Positions 26,651 through 35,762 of a stretch of DNA of 64,000 nt are shown piece by piece. The notes beneath the pieces were generated by a model. The model worked only from the letters and a program-made list of their open reading frames with translations, was not told the origin of the DNA and did no database searches. Source of the DNA: Stackebrandtia endophytica (GTDB lineage: Bacteria > Actinomycetota > Actinomycetes > Mycobacteriales > Micromonosporaceae); the NCBI RefSeq assembly GCF_006716355.1, contig NZ_VFOW01000001.1, positions 4,278,001 through 4,342,000 of the forward strand, given 5' to 3'. Made by a program: the position numbers and the translations under genes. Numbering within the stretch: the first letter of the stretch is position 1; each line of letters starts with the position of its first letter.

Positions 26651-26924
26651 GGTTGGTCACCTCTTTGTTGGAGATCGCCGCCGTTACCGCTGGCGCCAGG
26701 CCGTGCTTATCGCTTTGGCCACTCGGAACCGCTGATCACAGCATGTCCCCGGGTGCTCCGAATAACCTTTAGTCAACCTTGAGCGGTGTACCGGATCAGC
26801 TACGGGTTCGGGGGCGCCGGACTGCCCTCTTTGGTAGTTGGCCAGGAGAAACGACTGGGCGATGTTGTATGGCGTTGCGTGCTGACACTGAATTGGTTCA
26901 TGGGCCGTCGGTCTCAAGTCGTCC

Positions 26925-27465
26925 TCAGGACGGTGACGTCAGTGGTCGCACGCGGTGACGACCTCGGCGATTCTGGATTGCAGGGGCCGGCCCTTGGGTA
27001 TTCGATGGCGGCATAGAACGCGGCGGTGGCCTTCAATGGGTCAACGGCCAGGGCGACATCGAAGTTCCCACATCAAAATGTGACATACCCAGTTGATTCG
27101 CCAGTAGCGCTTTGCCGTAGACGTTCCCGGGGCTGACCACCGCCCCATCCTGCGGCGCCAACCGTAGGCGCAACGGAGCCCCCTTGCGATGCGTCAGGTA
27201 CACGTGGGTACTCGCGTACAGCTCGACGACCTGGCGGAGACGTTCCCGCTTGAACTCGGTATCGACGATCGCCGGTTCGTCGGTAGTTCCCTGGCGAACC
27301 GGTTCCTGGCCGGGATCCGGCCACCGGTGGGGCGTCAGTAGGTGATGCTTGTTCCGGTGCAGCGAAGGTGGCGGACGAGGTTGATTCTACGGGTGGGGAT
27401 CGGCCTCGCGGTCCGATCGGTCATAGACCTCCATGAACGACAGTCCGATATGGTGGGTCGACATC
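26925..27465 (-). pseudogene. Frameshifted, unrecognised gene remnant
   Basis: Minus-strand coding-like pieces lie in successive frames. MSTHHIGLSFMEVYDRSDREA (ATG at 27464) stops after 25 codons. EPVRQGTTDEPAIVDTEFKRE through VVSPGNVYGKALLANQLG lies between about 27310 and 27085. NFDVALAVDPLKATAAFYAA lies near 27060-26990 in another frame. No family was recognised. The residues and third-position GC look protein-like, so I read this as one decayed gene filling most of the 830-base gap. Nothing else is supportable in 26651-27480. Confidence 0.4.
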
Positions 27466-27480
27466 GTGAGCCGGTGTCGG

Positions 27481-28011
27481 TCAACCCGCCAACGGATACT
27501 CCATCGACACACCCGCCAACACCACGCCGTTGGGCATCGGGATGCGGGTGCGCTTCACCTCCCGAAAACCGAAGGCCAGGTACAACGGCACACCCGGCAG
27601 TGTCGCCATCAGGACCAGCGCGCGAAACCCGTCGTCGCGTGCCGCGTCGACGCACCGGGTGAGGATCGCCCGTCCCAGTCCGCGCCTAGTCCAGTCGCCG
27701 TGCACGAACATCGCCCGCACCCTCGCCGGTTCGGTGACCGGGTCCAGCAGACGATCGTCGGTGGGCAGCGCGCCCGATCCGGTGTACAGCTTGTCGCGTT
27801 TGCTCCAACCCCCGCACGCGACGAGGTCCCCGTCCGCCTCGTGAACGAAATAGGTACCGTCGTCAATAAGGACGGTGTCGGGTTCGGTGAGATAGCGCGC
27901 GGCGGCCGCAGTCTCAAGCTCATCGTGGAAGCGGGGAAACATGTCGAGCACTGAACTCCGCATCAGAGCACCGATTCCGGCGACATCCGACCTCACCGCG
28001 TTGCGCAGCAC
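27481..28011 (-). CDS. GNAT-family N-acetyltransferase
   Basis: 176 residues. Acetyl-CoA binding motif A reads RAMFVHGDWTRRGLGRAIL (R-x-x-G-x-G), followed by DGFRALVLMATLPGVPLYLAFGF, the typical beta4/alpha4 end with YLAFGF. It transfers an acetyl group to an unknown amine. GTG at 28011 is chosen because GGAGGT lies 7 bases upstream; TTG at 28026 is an alternative. The acceptor cannot be read from the sequence. The 330-base region between it and the divergent NmrA-type gene holds no convincing gene. Confidence 0.88.
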   Translation of the reverse strand: MLRNAVRSDVAGIGALMRSSVLDMFPRFHDELETAAAARYLTEPDTVLIDDGTYFVHEADGDLVACGGWSKRDKLYTGSGALPTDDRLLDPVTEPARVRAMFVHGDWTRRGLGRAILTRCVDAARDDGFRALVLMATLPGVPLYLAFGFREVKRTRIPMPNGVVLAGVSMEYPLAG

Positions 28012-28343
28012 GGCGATCACCTCCAACCGACGGTCACCGTTTGATCCTAATGGAATCGCCGCCCCCGACGGGTGATCCGAACCCGGCCACGACCGTCGCG
28101 AATCGACGGAGGCGGCGTCGTCGTTCAGTGGGGCCGGCCGGACGGAGGCACTCCATCGACTCCTGGGAACCTGACGACAGGCGCCGTCGTCGAATCGTCT
28201 TCCGAGCCGAAGACCTAATCATGTTGTTCGACCCGGCGCTGATCGACGTGGCCTTGGCCGCGTCCTGAGCCCGCATCCTTCCGGAATCCGATCGGAACCC
28301 TCGCGAATCACCATGGCATTCGACCATTCGTGAAGGAGACATC

Positions 28344-29177
28344 GTGACCATTCTGGTTTCCGGCGCCACCGGTAACATCGGCCGCCACCTTGTGACGCAG
28401 CTTGTCGAAGCGGGCCATCCGGTGCGCGCCTTGACCCGTGATCCGTCGACGGTGAAGCCGCCGGCCGACTGGGGCGACGACGTGGAGGTCGTCGGCGGCG
28501 ACCTCGCGCGGACCGACACCCTCACGGAGGCGCTGCGCGGCGTGACCGCCTGGCACCTGTTGACCTCCGACGGCGCCGACGGCGCACCACTGCCCAACGG
28601 TCCGGACCTGGTGGCCGCCGCGACCCGGGCGGGGGTACAGCGGGTGAGCCTGGTGTGGAGCGGCTATCCATCCTCAGTGGAGCGGGCCTTCGAGGAGTCC
28701 GATCTGGAGTGGACCCAGCTGCAACCGCAGGAGTTCATGTCCAACGCGTTGGGGTGGGTCGATTCGGTGCGAACCTCCGACTCCGTCGTGGCGGCATTCC
28801 CCGAGGTGCGCAGCGCGGTCATCCACGAGGCCGACATCGCGGCAGTCGCGGCCGAGGTGTTGACCGGGGCTGGGCATGCCGGTAGGAGGTACAACCTGAC
28901 CGGGCCGGCCGCCCTGACCCTGCCACAGCGCATCGAGATCCTGTCGGCGGCGCTCGGGCGGAAACTGCGGTTCGTCGAGCGCAGCCGAGAGGAGGAGCTG
29001 CGGCTGATGCTCGCCCGAGACGTGCCGACCGAGACCGCCGAGTACGTCATCGGGTGGCACGCCGACCCACCGGCGGAGGCGTACACGCCGGTGTCGACAG
29101 TGGAGGACGTCACCGGTCGACCGTCCCGAACCTTCGAGCTGTGGACGGCCGAGAACGCCGACAGGTTCCGCGGCTGA
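28344..29177 (+). CDS. NmrA-type NAD(P)-binding reductase/regulator
   Basis: 277 residues with a Rossmann motif at the very N-terminus, MTILVSGATGNIGRHLV (GxxGxxG). NADP preference is suggested by TRDPS after beta2. No catalytic YxxxK is present, so it is an atypical SDR of the NmrA/QOR2 kind, often quinone reductases or redox sensors. ATG at 28344 follows AAGGAG seven bases upstream. It is a single gene ended by a strong hairpin. Confidence 0.88.
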   Translation: MTILVSGATGNIGRHLVTQLVEAGHPVRALTRDPSTVKPPADWGDDVEVVGGDLARTDTLTEALRGVTAWHLLTSDGADGAPLPNGPDLVAAATRAGVQRVSLVWSGYPSSVERAFEESDLEWTQLQPQEFMSNALGWVDSVRTSDSVVAAFPEVRSAVIHEADIAAVAAEVLTGAGHAGRRYNLTGPAALTLPQRIEILSAALGRKLRFVERSREEELRLMLARDVPTETAEYVIGWHADPPAEAYTPVSTVEDVTGRPSRTFELWTAENADRFRG

Positions 29178-29186
29178 CCATCTGGC

Positions 29187-29221
29187 GAACGCCGAGACCG
29201 TCGTGGGGGGTCTCGGCGTTC
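29187..29221 (+). terminator. Intrinsic-type terminator hairpin
   Basis: GAACGCCGAGACC pairs perfectly over 13 bases with GGTCTCGGCGTTC across a 9-base loop (GTCGTGGGG), starting 10 bases after the stop of the NmrA-type gene. Confidence 0.82.
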
Positions 29222-29306
29222 GACGGTGAGACTCTGAGGTATCGGTGGGTTTGCCCCGGTGTGGCACAGTGCTGAGCGCGACGGAACTCAACCGAGGAAG
29301 GGCGAC

Positions 29307-30029
29307 ATGCGAGGAACCGACCGGCGCGCGGTCGCCGTGGTCGTGGTGGCGATCGGCGTGATGGTGTCCGGCTGCTCGTCGTCACCGGAAACCGAACCGG
29401 TCACGATCGGGGAGTTGCCCGATGATGTCGGGCCGGCAATCACACTGACAGACGACCTCGACGAGTACGGTTCCCTTCAGACGTGGCCCTCGGCGTGTGA
29501 TCTGGTGACGGATGAGACCTTGACGGCGTTGCTGCCGCAGATCGAGCAGATCACCCGCACTCCCGAGGCGGTCAGCTACGAGGTTCAGGGCATCGACCTG
29601 ATCCAGGTTCCCGGTGGTATCCACGCGGAGGAGGCGCGGTGCGAGATCGCCTACACCATCCCGATCGGCATGCTGGCGACTAATTCCGGCGTGCTGCACA
29701 TCGAGGTGCTGGCCGCCGGGTCGCCCGAGTTCGTGGAACTGAATCTCGACAAGGCACCCACGACGGAACTGGATGTCGAAGGCGGTAGCTGCGGATTCGC
29801 GGCCGACGGCATCAGGTGCCTCGACCAGTCGGGTCGAGTGCACTTTCGGATGAGCTTCAGCCTTCCGCATCACGGCCCGAGCCTGAAGGACCCCAGCCGA
29901 TACGAGTACGGCGGCGAAACCGTCTCCTTCACTACCAACAGCAGCGATGACCAGGCGCGCAACGAGTTCATCGACGAGCACCTGACCTTCCCCATCATGT
30001 CGTCGATTCTGGCTCGCCTGGCCACCTGA
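29307..30029 (+). CDS. Predicted lipoprotein, DUF3558-like
   Basis: 240 residues. A basic N-terminus and hydrophobic segment end in a lipobox VSGC (GVMVSGCSSS), so the mature protein is lipid-anchored outside the membrane. The body has WPSACDLVTDETLTALLP, a pattern resembling actinobacterial DUF3558 lipoproteins, plus three further cysteines. ATG at 29307 follows GAGGAAGGG. Function unknown. It converges on the stop of the pseudokinase gene, with no gap (30029/30030). Confidence 0.82.
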   Translation: MRGTDRRAVAVVVVAIGVMVSGCSSSPETEPVTIGELPDDVGPAITLTDDLDEYGSLQTWPSACDLVTDETLTALLPQIEQITRTPEAVSYEVQGIDLIQVPGGIHAEEARCEIAYTIPIGMLATNSGVLHIEVLAAGSPEFVELNLDKAPTTELDVEGGSCGFAADGIRCLDQSGRVHFRMSFSLPHHGPSLKDPSRYEYGGETVSFTTNSSDDQARNEFIDEHLTFPIMSSILARLAT

Positions 30030-33000
30030 TCAACGGCTGCTCAGCCGGAGAACAGCGGGGTCGTCCCCGGCGTGGGCGACGAGTAGGTCGGACTTGACCG
30101 TGACCTCGGTTCCGGGAGCTATGACGGACCCGTAGGACAGCACCTCGGCTAGTCCATTGCGGATATCCCGAGCCACCTTGCGCAGCAGGGCTTTACGACG
30201 AAACGGCGTCGATGTGGCGGGCAGCCGCCGCGCACCGGTAACCTCCGGAGAGCCGAGCGCGGCCAGTCCACGGCTGCGGAAGGTGCAGGTTTCCGCGTCG
30301 ACGTCCAGGTCCAAGCCGATCAGCAATAGACCGCTGAGGCCGTCATCCCGTTCAGCGGCCAGGATGTCCGAGTACAGGATGCCGCCGGGAAGAAGGACTC
30401 CCGTATCGGGCAGGTGGACCGCAGCGCCACGGGTGGAGCAGACGCCCATCGCTATCTTTGCCATCGCCGCCGCAGCCGCGAACGGGGAGTCCGACATCAC
30501 CGTGGCCTCGAGTCTGGCCCGACGCCTCGCCGTCACCGTTCGGACCCATCGGTGGGGTTGCTCAGGATCGTCGACGAGATCGTCGACGGACGACGGGGCG
30601 GAGTCGTATGCGGCCAGCGAAACGGTCACCTCTCCGGCGTTTCCCATCAGGTACCGCTGCTGACCGCTGGGGTCGACCTGCCAACTCGTGCTCCAGGTCG
30701 CATCCGACGGTGGATGCCAGCCATGTCGGATGATCGGCCGGTATGCCGCAAGGAGTGGTCGTTCAACCTTCTCGATGGTGGGAAGGAGCCCGGGACGGGC
30801 ATACAGGGCCGACAGCTTCAGGGTGGTGCCCGGCGAAGTAGGAGGCGCCGGAGGCGGGCCGGGCGACATCCGGTGCAGGAGGTCGGGCCGGATCGTCGCC
30901 CGGATCAACGGCGACTGAACCGGAACCGGTTGCAGGTCCGGCATCCGCCATCGGCCCGGCCCGGCGGCCACCGACCGAACCGTTCCGGACGCCCCGACCA
31001 CGATTACCGCGTTGCCGTCGGCGGAGAAGCGCAGCGACCGCACCTGTTCGTCCAGCGAATGCGTGATCAGCACCCGGGACGTCGACAGGTCGACGACGAC
31101 GAGCTCTTCGACACCGGCAGTCCATGCCGCCAGACACGCGTCGTTCGACACCGCGAACCCGGTGAGAGCGTTGGGAGGCTCGACATCCACGGGAATCGGC
31201 GGAATGGAGACGCCGTCCACCAGGTCGGTGAGCCGGATGGTGGGCGGCCCCTCGGGTGACTCGCCATCCATAGTGGCGAGGATCGTCCCATCGGGACTGA
31301 CCGCCGCCACCGCCGGATCGCCGTCGATGTCATACTCCACAGGGGATGAACGGTCGTGGACGTATCCGTCGTCGCCGACGACCACGACCCGGTCGGCCCC
31401 GATGGCGACGACGGCGCGGGGCTCCTCCAGCGGCACCTCGATGCGATCGGTGACCCGACCCTCGCCGTCGATCCGCACCAGTTCGGCCCGATCCGTGAGC
31501 AACCAGATCGCACCGTCCGGTGCCACCGTCAGCGAGTTCGGGAATCCGGTGCAGTCGGAGCAGGCGGGCGTGACGTCGAGGACGCCGACCGGATCATCGA
31601 CCCCGACGCGCAGCCAGCGCACCGTTCCTTCGGACAGGACCGCGATCTCATCGTTCGACACCACGGCCAGCGCGTTCACCGGGCCGTCGTACCGCCAGGT
31701 GGCGACATCCCCTGTCGAGGCATCGACCAGATACACCTCGCCACGAGCGGCTACCGCGATCAGATCTCCAGCGCCCCAGGCGATCTGATCGACCGGACCG
31801 TCCACCGTCGGGATCGGGGCCACCGCCCGGCGGGCCGCACCGATCGCCTGATGCAGCAGGGACCTCGACATGTCGTCGTCATCGTCAGGCGCGCCGAGCG
31901 CGATCGCCGCGGCTTCCGGTCGGTCCCACCACAGTTCGAACGCCGCGCGCGCGACGGCGTGCATGCCGATATCGGGACGCTTCGCGAGACCGTCGGTCAG
32001 GAATTCCTCCGCAGTGGACGAGTCGTCGATCAGCCGGGCGGCGTGATAACGCAGGTGCGGGTCGATGGCCTGCCAGCCGGTGGCCTCCAGGAGGACGTCG
32101 CGAGCTTCGGCTTCGGCGCCGAACGACTCCAATGTGAGCGCCTTGGCTACCAGGGACGCCGCCAGCGGGGACTCCGGATACGCGGTGCCGTCCGGGCCGG
32201 CCAACCGCTCCATCTCGCCGAGCACGTACTCCATATCGGTGTCACGGGTCGTGACCCGCTCCAGCAGTGCCCGCAGTTCCGTCGGAGGCTGTACCGCATG
32301 GGCGGCGAACAGATCGAAGACGAAACGACCCCAGTCGCGAAGATCAGCGGCGACCGTGCCGGGCATCCCCCTGGCATCGGATGCTCCGATGCCGCGGAGC
32401 TTTACCCGGTCACCGTGCACCACAACGGATTCCATGCCGACTGAGCCGTGCGTCAGGCCGGCGGTGTGAAACTGGTTCAGTCCACTGGCGATCACATGGG
32501 CGATCTGGGCCAGCCCGTCACCGTCACCGGTCACCCAGGGGATCCGGGCTTCCGCCAACGTCGTGTCCCAGTTCTCGGTGACCGTCAGGACCGTCCCCGA
32601 CAGGTCTCGTCCACCGAAACACTGGACCACGTTCGGATGCGAGCCCAATCCCGCCCAGGCGGCGACGCGGTCACCATAGGCGGCGCGGGAACTCATCGAG
32701 CAGAACCCACCGTGCCGGACCTCGCCCGACAGCTCGGCCGCCCACTCCCGGTCGTGCAACCGGTACCGCGTGAGCCGGTCGGTCCTGTTGACCGTCTTCA
32801 GAACCCGGAACCGGTTCGCCAGCATCGTTCCCGGTTCCGCCTCGTCGTGATCGCCCGCCAACCGGCCGCTCGTCTCCCGGGGATCGGTTAGCAATCGGTC
32901 GACCCCCTCCGGCGGGTTCGCCAGCACCCGACGCAACAGCGGCAACGTGGAGTCGAGGCCGTCGGACTCCCGGAGCATGCCCACTTCGAGTCGTCTGACG

Positions 33001-33344
33001 ACCGACACCGTCGATGCGGGCACCTCCACCCACTGCGCGGTGCGGTGAGCGAGGCCGGGTGCGGTCGTCGCATCCCATCGGGTACGGGCCGCCGACGCGA
33101 CGACGTCGGGATCGAGTCCCGCGATGCGCAGCGCCGCACGGTGTTCGGCCAGTTCAGTGGTGATCACCCGCTCCCACGGTGTCTCCACCGCGGTGAGGAT
33201 GTGCCGTTGGACGGCGGGGTCGCTCAGTTGCAACACCGAAAGCGCGATGTGGACCGGGCCCACCTCCTCGCGGTCACCGAGGATGTCCCGGGCACACGCC
33301 CCGGCCATCCGCATCACGATGTCGCGCAGGAATCGATCGGGCAC
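30030..33344 (-). CDS. Pseudokinase with WD40-like beta-propeller region
   Basis: 1104 residues. An N-terminal helical part (about 1-170) precedes a protein-kinase fold at about 185-370. That fold is degenerate: the catalytic loop reads LTHGSVGMESVVV in place of HRDLKxxN, and the DFG position reads LRGIG, so it should not transfer phosphate. A helical repeat region comes next, then a strand-rich section (about 520-850) with repeats such as VDQIAWGAGDLIAVAARGEVYLVD that looks like a beta-propeller. A C-terminal domain of unknown type follows. GTG at 33344 has GAGGAA five bases upstream; ATG at 33386 is possible. It is probably a signalling scaffold. Confidence 0.78.
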   Translation of the reverse strand: MPDRFLRDIVMRMAGACARDILGDREEVGPVHIALSVLQLSDPAVQRHILTAVETPWERVITTELAEHRAALRIAGLDPDVVASAARTRWDATTAPGLAHRTAQWVEVPASTVSVVRRLEVGMLRESDGLDSTLPLLRRVLANPPEGVDRLLTDPRETSGRLAGDHDEAEPGTMLANRFRVLKTVNRTDRLTRYRLHDREWAAELSGEVRHGGFCSMSSRAAYGDRVAAWAGLGSHPNVVQCFGGRDLSGTVLTVTENWDTTLAEARIPWVTGDGDGLAQIAHVIASGLNQFHTAGLTHGSVGMESVVVHGDRVKLRGIGASDARGMPGTVAADLRDWGRFVFDLFAAHAVQPPTELRALLERVTTRDTDMEYVLGEMERLAGPDGTAYPESPLAASLVAKALTLESFGAEAEARDVLLEATGWQAIDPHLRYHAARLIDDSSTAEEFLTDGLAKRPDIGMHAVARAAFELWWDRPEAAAIALGAPDDDDDMSRSLLHQAIGAARRAVAPIPTVDGPVDQIAWGAGDLIAVAARGEVYLVDASTGDVATWRYDGPVNALAVVSNDEIAVLSEGTVRWLRVGVDDPVGVLDVTPACSDCTGFPNSLTVAPDGAIWLLTDRAELVRIDGEGRVTDRIEVPLEEPRAVVAIGADRVVVVGDDGYVHDRSSPVEYDIDGDPAVAAVSPDGTILATMDGESPEGPPTIRLTDLVDGVSIPPIPVDVEPPNALTGFAVSNDACLAAWTAGVEELVVVDLSTSRVLITHSLDEQVRSLRFSADGNAVIVVGASGTVRSVAAGPGRWRMPDLQPVPVQSPLIRATIRPDLLHRMSPGPPPAPPTSPGTTLKLSALYARPGLLPTIEKVERPLLAAYRPIIRHGWHPPSDATWSTSWQVDPSGQQRYLMGNAGEVTVSLAAYDSAPSSVDDLVDDPEQPHRWVRTVTARRRARLEATVMSDSPFAAAAAMAKIAMGVCSTRGAAVHLPDTGVLLPGGILYSDILAAERDDGLSGLLLIGLDLDVDAETCTFRSRGLAALGSPEVTGARRLPATSTPFRRKALLRKVARDIRNGLAEVLSYGSVIAPGTEVTVKSDLLVAHAGDDPAVLRLSSR

Positions 33345-33896
33345 GTCGTTCCTCGTCTTCGTCGGGGGTATCGGTACCGTTCCCATTGTCGATACCGATG
33401 CCACCACCGGTCCCCGTCGTCCGTCTCGTCGGCGCGTGGACGATGTGGTGCGGGGCGATTGGATGCACCCGGGCGAACCCGCCGATCGTGGCCCGGCCGT
33501 TGTCGAGGTCGACTCCGAATTCCCCTTCCGTCTCCATCCCGGACGCTGCCTTGCGGAGACGCTCGTGGCGGCGGAGGCCGAATACGCCGACGACAAGACA
33601 ACTCACGCCACGATTGCGGCGGTGATGACGCCACCGGAATCGCCGGCGTCGCAACTGATGCCGCCGAGGTATTCCCGCTAGAGTCTGTTGTGGAGTCGGC
33701 CGCCGTGGTCCTCGCAGTGGTCGCCACCGAGCGCGCCCGCCCGAGGCCTGCCGGACCTGCCCTGAGGTTGCTGGACGGGGACGTTCTAGGCTCGGGAACT
33801 CCACCCGGCGGTAGGCTATGCCACGCGTCGAACGGGCGCCGATCCTGGCGGGGCGCTGTCCGCCGACCGCTGCCGTAGCCTTCGGGAGGTTCGATC
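33345..33896. other. 552-base gap without a supportable gene
   Basis: Several overlapping frames are open on both strands, but none has a family pattern, a good ribosome-binding site and a consistent codon bias together. A plus-strand frame ending at 33681 has a protein-like stretch (VEVDSEFPFRLHPGRC) and may be a fragment. Promoters for the two divergent genes should lie here. Confidence 0.4.
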
Positions 33897-34505
33897 ATGT
33901 TGCAGCCCAGCCCATTCTCACCCCTCCACCCGGTGCGCGCGACATTCGCCGACTATGACCGACCGATGTGGATCACCGGGGGTTGGGCCCTCAGCCTCCA
34001 CGTGTCACGACGGCTCCGGGTTCACAGCGACATCGACGTACTGATTCTGGCGGAGGACGTCGAGTATCTCCGGGAGGTCTTCGGCGATACCACGTTGCTC
34101 CTTCAGACCCCGAACACCGGGGAGCGTCGTGCCTGGGCGCCCGGAACGGAGCTGATGGCCGGTCGGGACGCCCTCGTGTTCGCCGAGCCCGATGAGAAGG
34201 CCACCGGATTGCAGATTCTGCTGGCGAAATCCGAGGGTGACGACTGGGTGTTCCACCGAGGCAACGGTTCGAGCAGGAAGCCGATCGCCGAGATCACCTT
34301 GACCACGTCCGACGGTATCGGGTACCTGGCGCCCGAGATCGTGCTGCTGCTCAAGTCACGGCAGTTGCGCGACAAGGACACTCAAGACTTCCTTGCCCTA
34401 GCGCCGGTGCTGGGCGACGCCCGAAAATCCTGGCTGCTGGAGCATGTCGAAGGCTTCGACCCCGATCACCCGTGGCTGCCGGTGTTGAAGGGTTCTCAGG
34501 ACTAA
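33897..34505 (+). CDS. Nucleotidyltransferase-fold protein (aminoglycoside adenylyltransferase-like)
   Basis: 202 residues. The N-terminal MWITGGWALSLHVSRRLRVHSDIDVLIL has the GG-W-A...H-x-D-x-D pattern of the Pol-beta nucleotidyltransferase superfamily. A second acidic region, AEITLTTSDGIGYLAPEIVLLLKSRQLRDKDTQDF, matches the AadA/LinB-type branch, where the K-x4-R-x-KD motif contributes to folding. It may nucleotidylate a small molecule; the substrate is unknown. Its last 108 bases overlap the end of the convergent VWA gene. Start ATG at 33897 after GGGAGG. Confidence 0.78.
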   Translation: MLQPSPFSPLHPVRATFADYDRPMWITGGWALSLHVSRRLRVHSDIDVLILAEDVEYLREVFGDTTLLLQTPNTGERRAWAPGTELMAGRDALVFAEPDEKATGLQILLAKSEGDDWVFHRGNGSSRKPIAEITLTTSDGIGYLAPEIVLLLKSRQLRDKDTQDFLALAPVLGDARKSWLLEHVEGFDPDHPWLPVLKGSQD

Positions 34506-35762
34506 CCCGATCGTGACAACGCGGGCCCAGGGTGGTGGGGGGTCGGGCTGATAGTAGTGAGGATTGTCCTCATCGACTGCGGGAACCGGCCGTCGGAACA
34601 GGCCGACCACGGTCTTGCACGGTGGTTGAGTTGCGGGCCAAGGGGTGTGGCCGTCGGTCAGTGCGACGACCACCTCGGGACGGGGACGAGAGCTCATCGC
34701 GCGGGCGAACCCGGAACGCAGATCGGTACCACCGCCACCGATCAGTTCGATGTCCTCCTCCTGACACAGTGGAGCCGCGACGCCCGCCGCCGCATCGCAG
34801 GAGATCACCGATACCGAGCCGCGTCGTCCGCCGACGGCTCGCGAGATCGCGGCCACCTCCACGAGGGCGATGCCCAGCTCGGTGTCACTGACCGAACCGG
34901 AGGTGTCGATCACGACACAGACCTTCGGTGGTTGGCGAACCAGGCGCGGCAGCACCACCTTGGGTACTCCTGCGGCGCGTCGAGACGGGCGACGGTAGCT
35001 GTGGTTCTGGCTGCCGCCCGCGGTCCCCACGGCCGAGCGGACCGCGGCACCCAGCAGGTGACGCCACGGCTGCGGTTGATGGAACACCCGCTGGGCCCAA
35101 CGGCGCCAACCGTCCGGTGCGGTGCCCGGGCGACCGTTGATTCCCTCCGCGACTCGGAACCGGACGGCGTCGCGCTGCTGTCGGGTCAATCCGTTGGCGC
35201 CGTCGGGTCCCAGTTCCCACGGCCGCTGGTGGCCGTCGGCCCCGCTGCCGCATTCCAGCCATGCCAGGTCACGAGCCAGATCGGACAACGACGCCCGGTT
35301 CAGATACTGCTCCATCAACAACCCCTCGGGCAGGCCCATCAGGGAGGGGACGATCGCGTCCGTCGGTTGTGGGAGGCCGTCACCGTAGATGTCGTCGTTG
35401 ATCTCGAAGTCGGCGGCGATGTTGTGACGCAGCCGTTCCCCCGGTCCGTGCTCGCCGTGTTCGGCCGCATACCGCTGACTGCGGCCGTGGTGATCGCGAA
35501 GCAGGTGGCACACCTCGTGGACCCAGACACCCGCCAGTTCCTCGACGGGGGTCCGGTCGACGAATCCCGGCGAAACGTAACAGCGCCAATGCATGTCGAC
35601 CGCCATCGTGGGGACGGCCCAGTCCTCCACCACGTGCAGCGCGAACAACGCATCGGCCAGATAGGGCCGGACCTTCACCGCGTGCATCCGCGCGGTCAAC
35701 AGTTTCGCCGTGTCGAGCCGATGTGTCGGTCCGGTATGGAGGGTCGGCGGTGTATCGGTCAT
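34398..35762 (-). CDS. VWA-like metallopeptidase-domain protein of a MoxR module
   Basis: 454 residues. The N-terminal half has a zincin-like motif, VHEVCHLLRDHHGR (HExxH), typical of the DUF2201 N-terminal domain. The C-terminal half has a VWA-like fold with the MIDAS CVVIDTSGSVSD, then GGGGTDLR and LTDGHTPWP. It partners the AAA+ ATPase encoded just upstream, with start and stop overlapping as ATGA (35759-35762). The VWA fold seems complete near WARVVTIG (about 34525). The remaining 40 or so residues lie antisense to the nucleotidyltransferase gene and may result from loss of the original stop. Confidence 0.85.
   Translation of the reverse strand: MTDTPPTLHTGPTHRLDTAKLLTARMHAVKVRPYLADALFALHVVEDWAVPTMAVDMHWRCYVSPGFVDRTPVEELAGVWVHEVCHLLRDHHGRSQRYAAEHGEHGPGERLRHNIAADFEINDDIYGDGLPQPTDAIVPSLMGLPEGLLMEQYLNRASLSDLARDLAWLECGSGADGHQRPWELGPDGANGLTRQQRDAVRFRVAEGINGRPGTAPDGWRRWAQRVFHQPQPWRHLLGAAVRSAVGTAGGSQNHSYRRPSRRAAGVPKVVLPRLVRQPPKVCVVIDTSGSVSDTELGIALVEVAAISRAVGGRRGSVSVISCDAAAGVAAPLCQEEDIELIGGGGTDLRSGFARAMSSRPRPEVVVALTDGHTPWPATQPPCKTVVGLFRRPVPAVDEDNPHYYQPDPPPPWARVVTIGLVLRTLQHRQPRVIGVEAFDMLQQPGFSGVAQHRR

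Noticed and set aside
28041-28268. 75-residue plus-strand gene
   Set aside because: Arg-rich frame without ribosome-binding site or family pattern between divergent genes.
33124-33681. Plus-strand 185-residue gene
   Set aside because: The first half is antisense to the pseudokinase gene; only a short protein-like tail remains.
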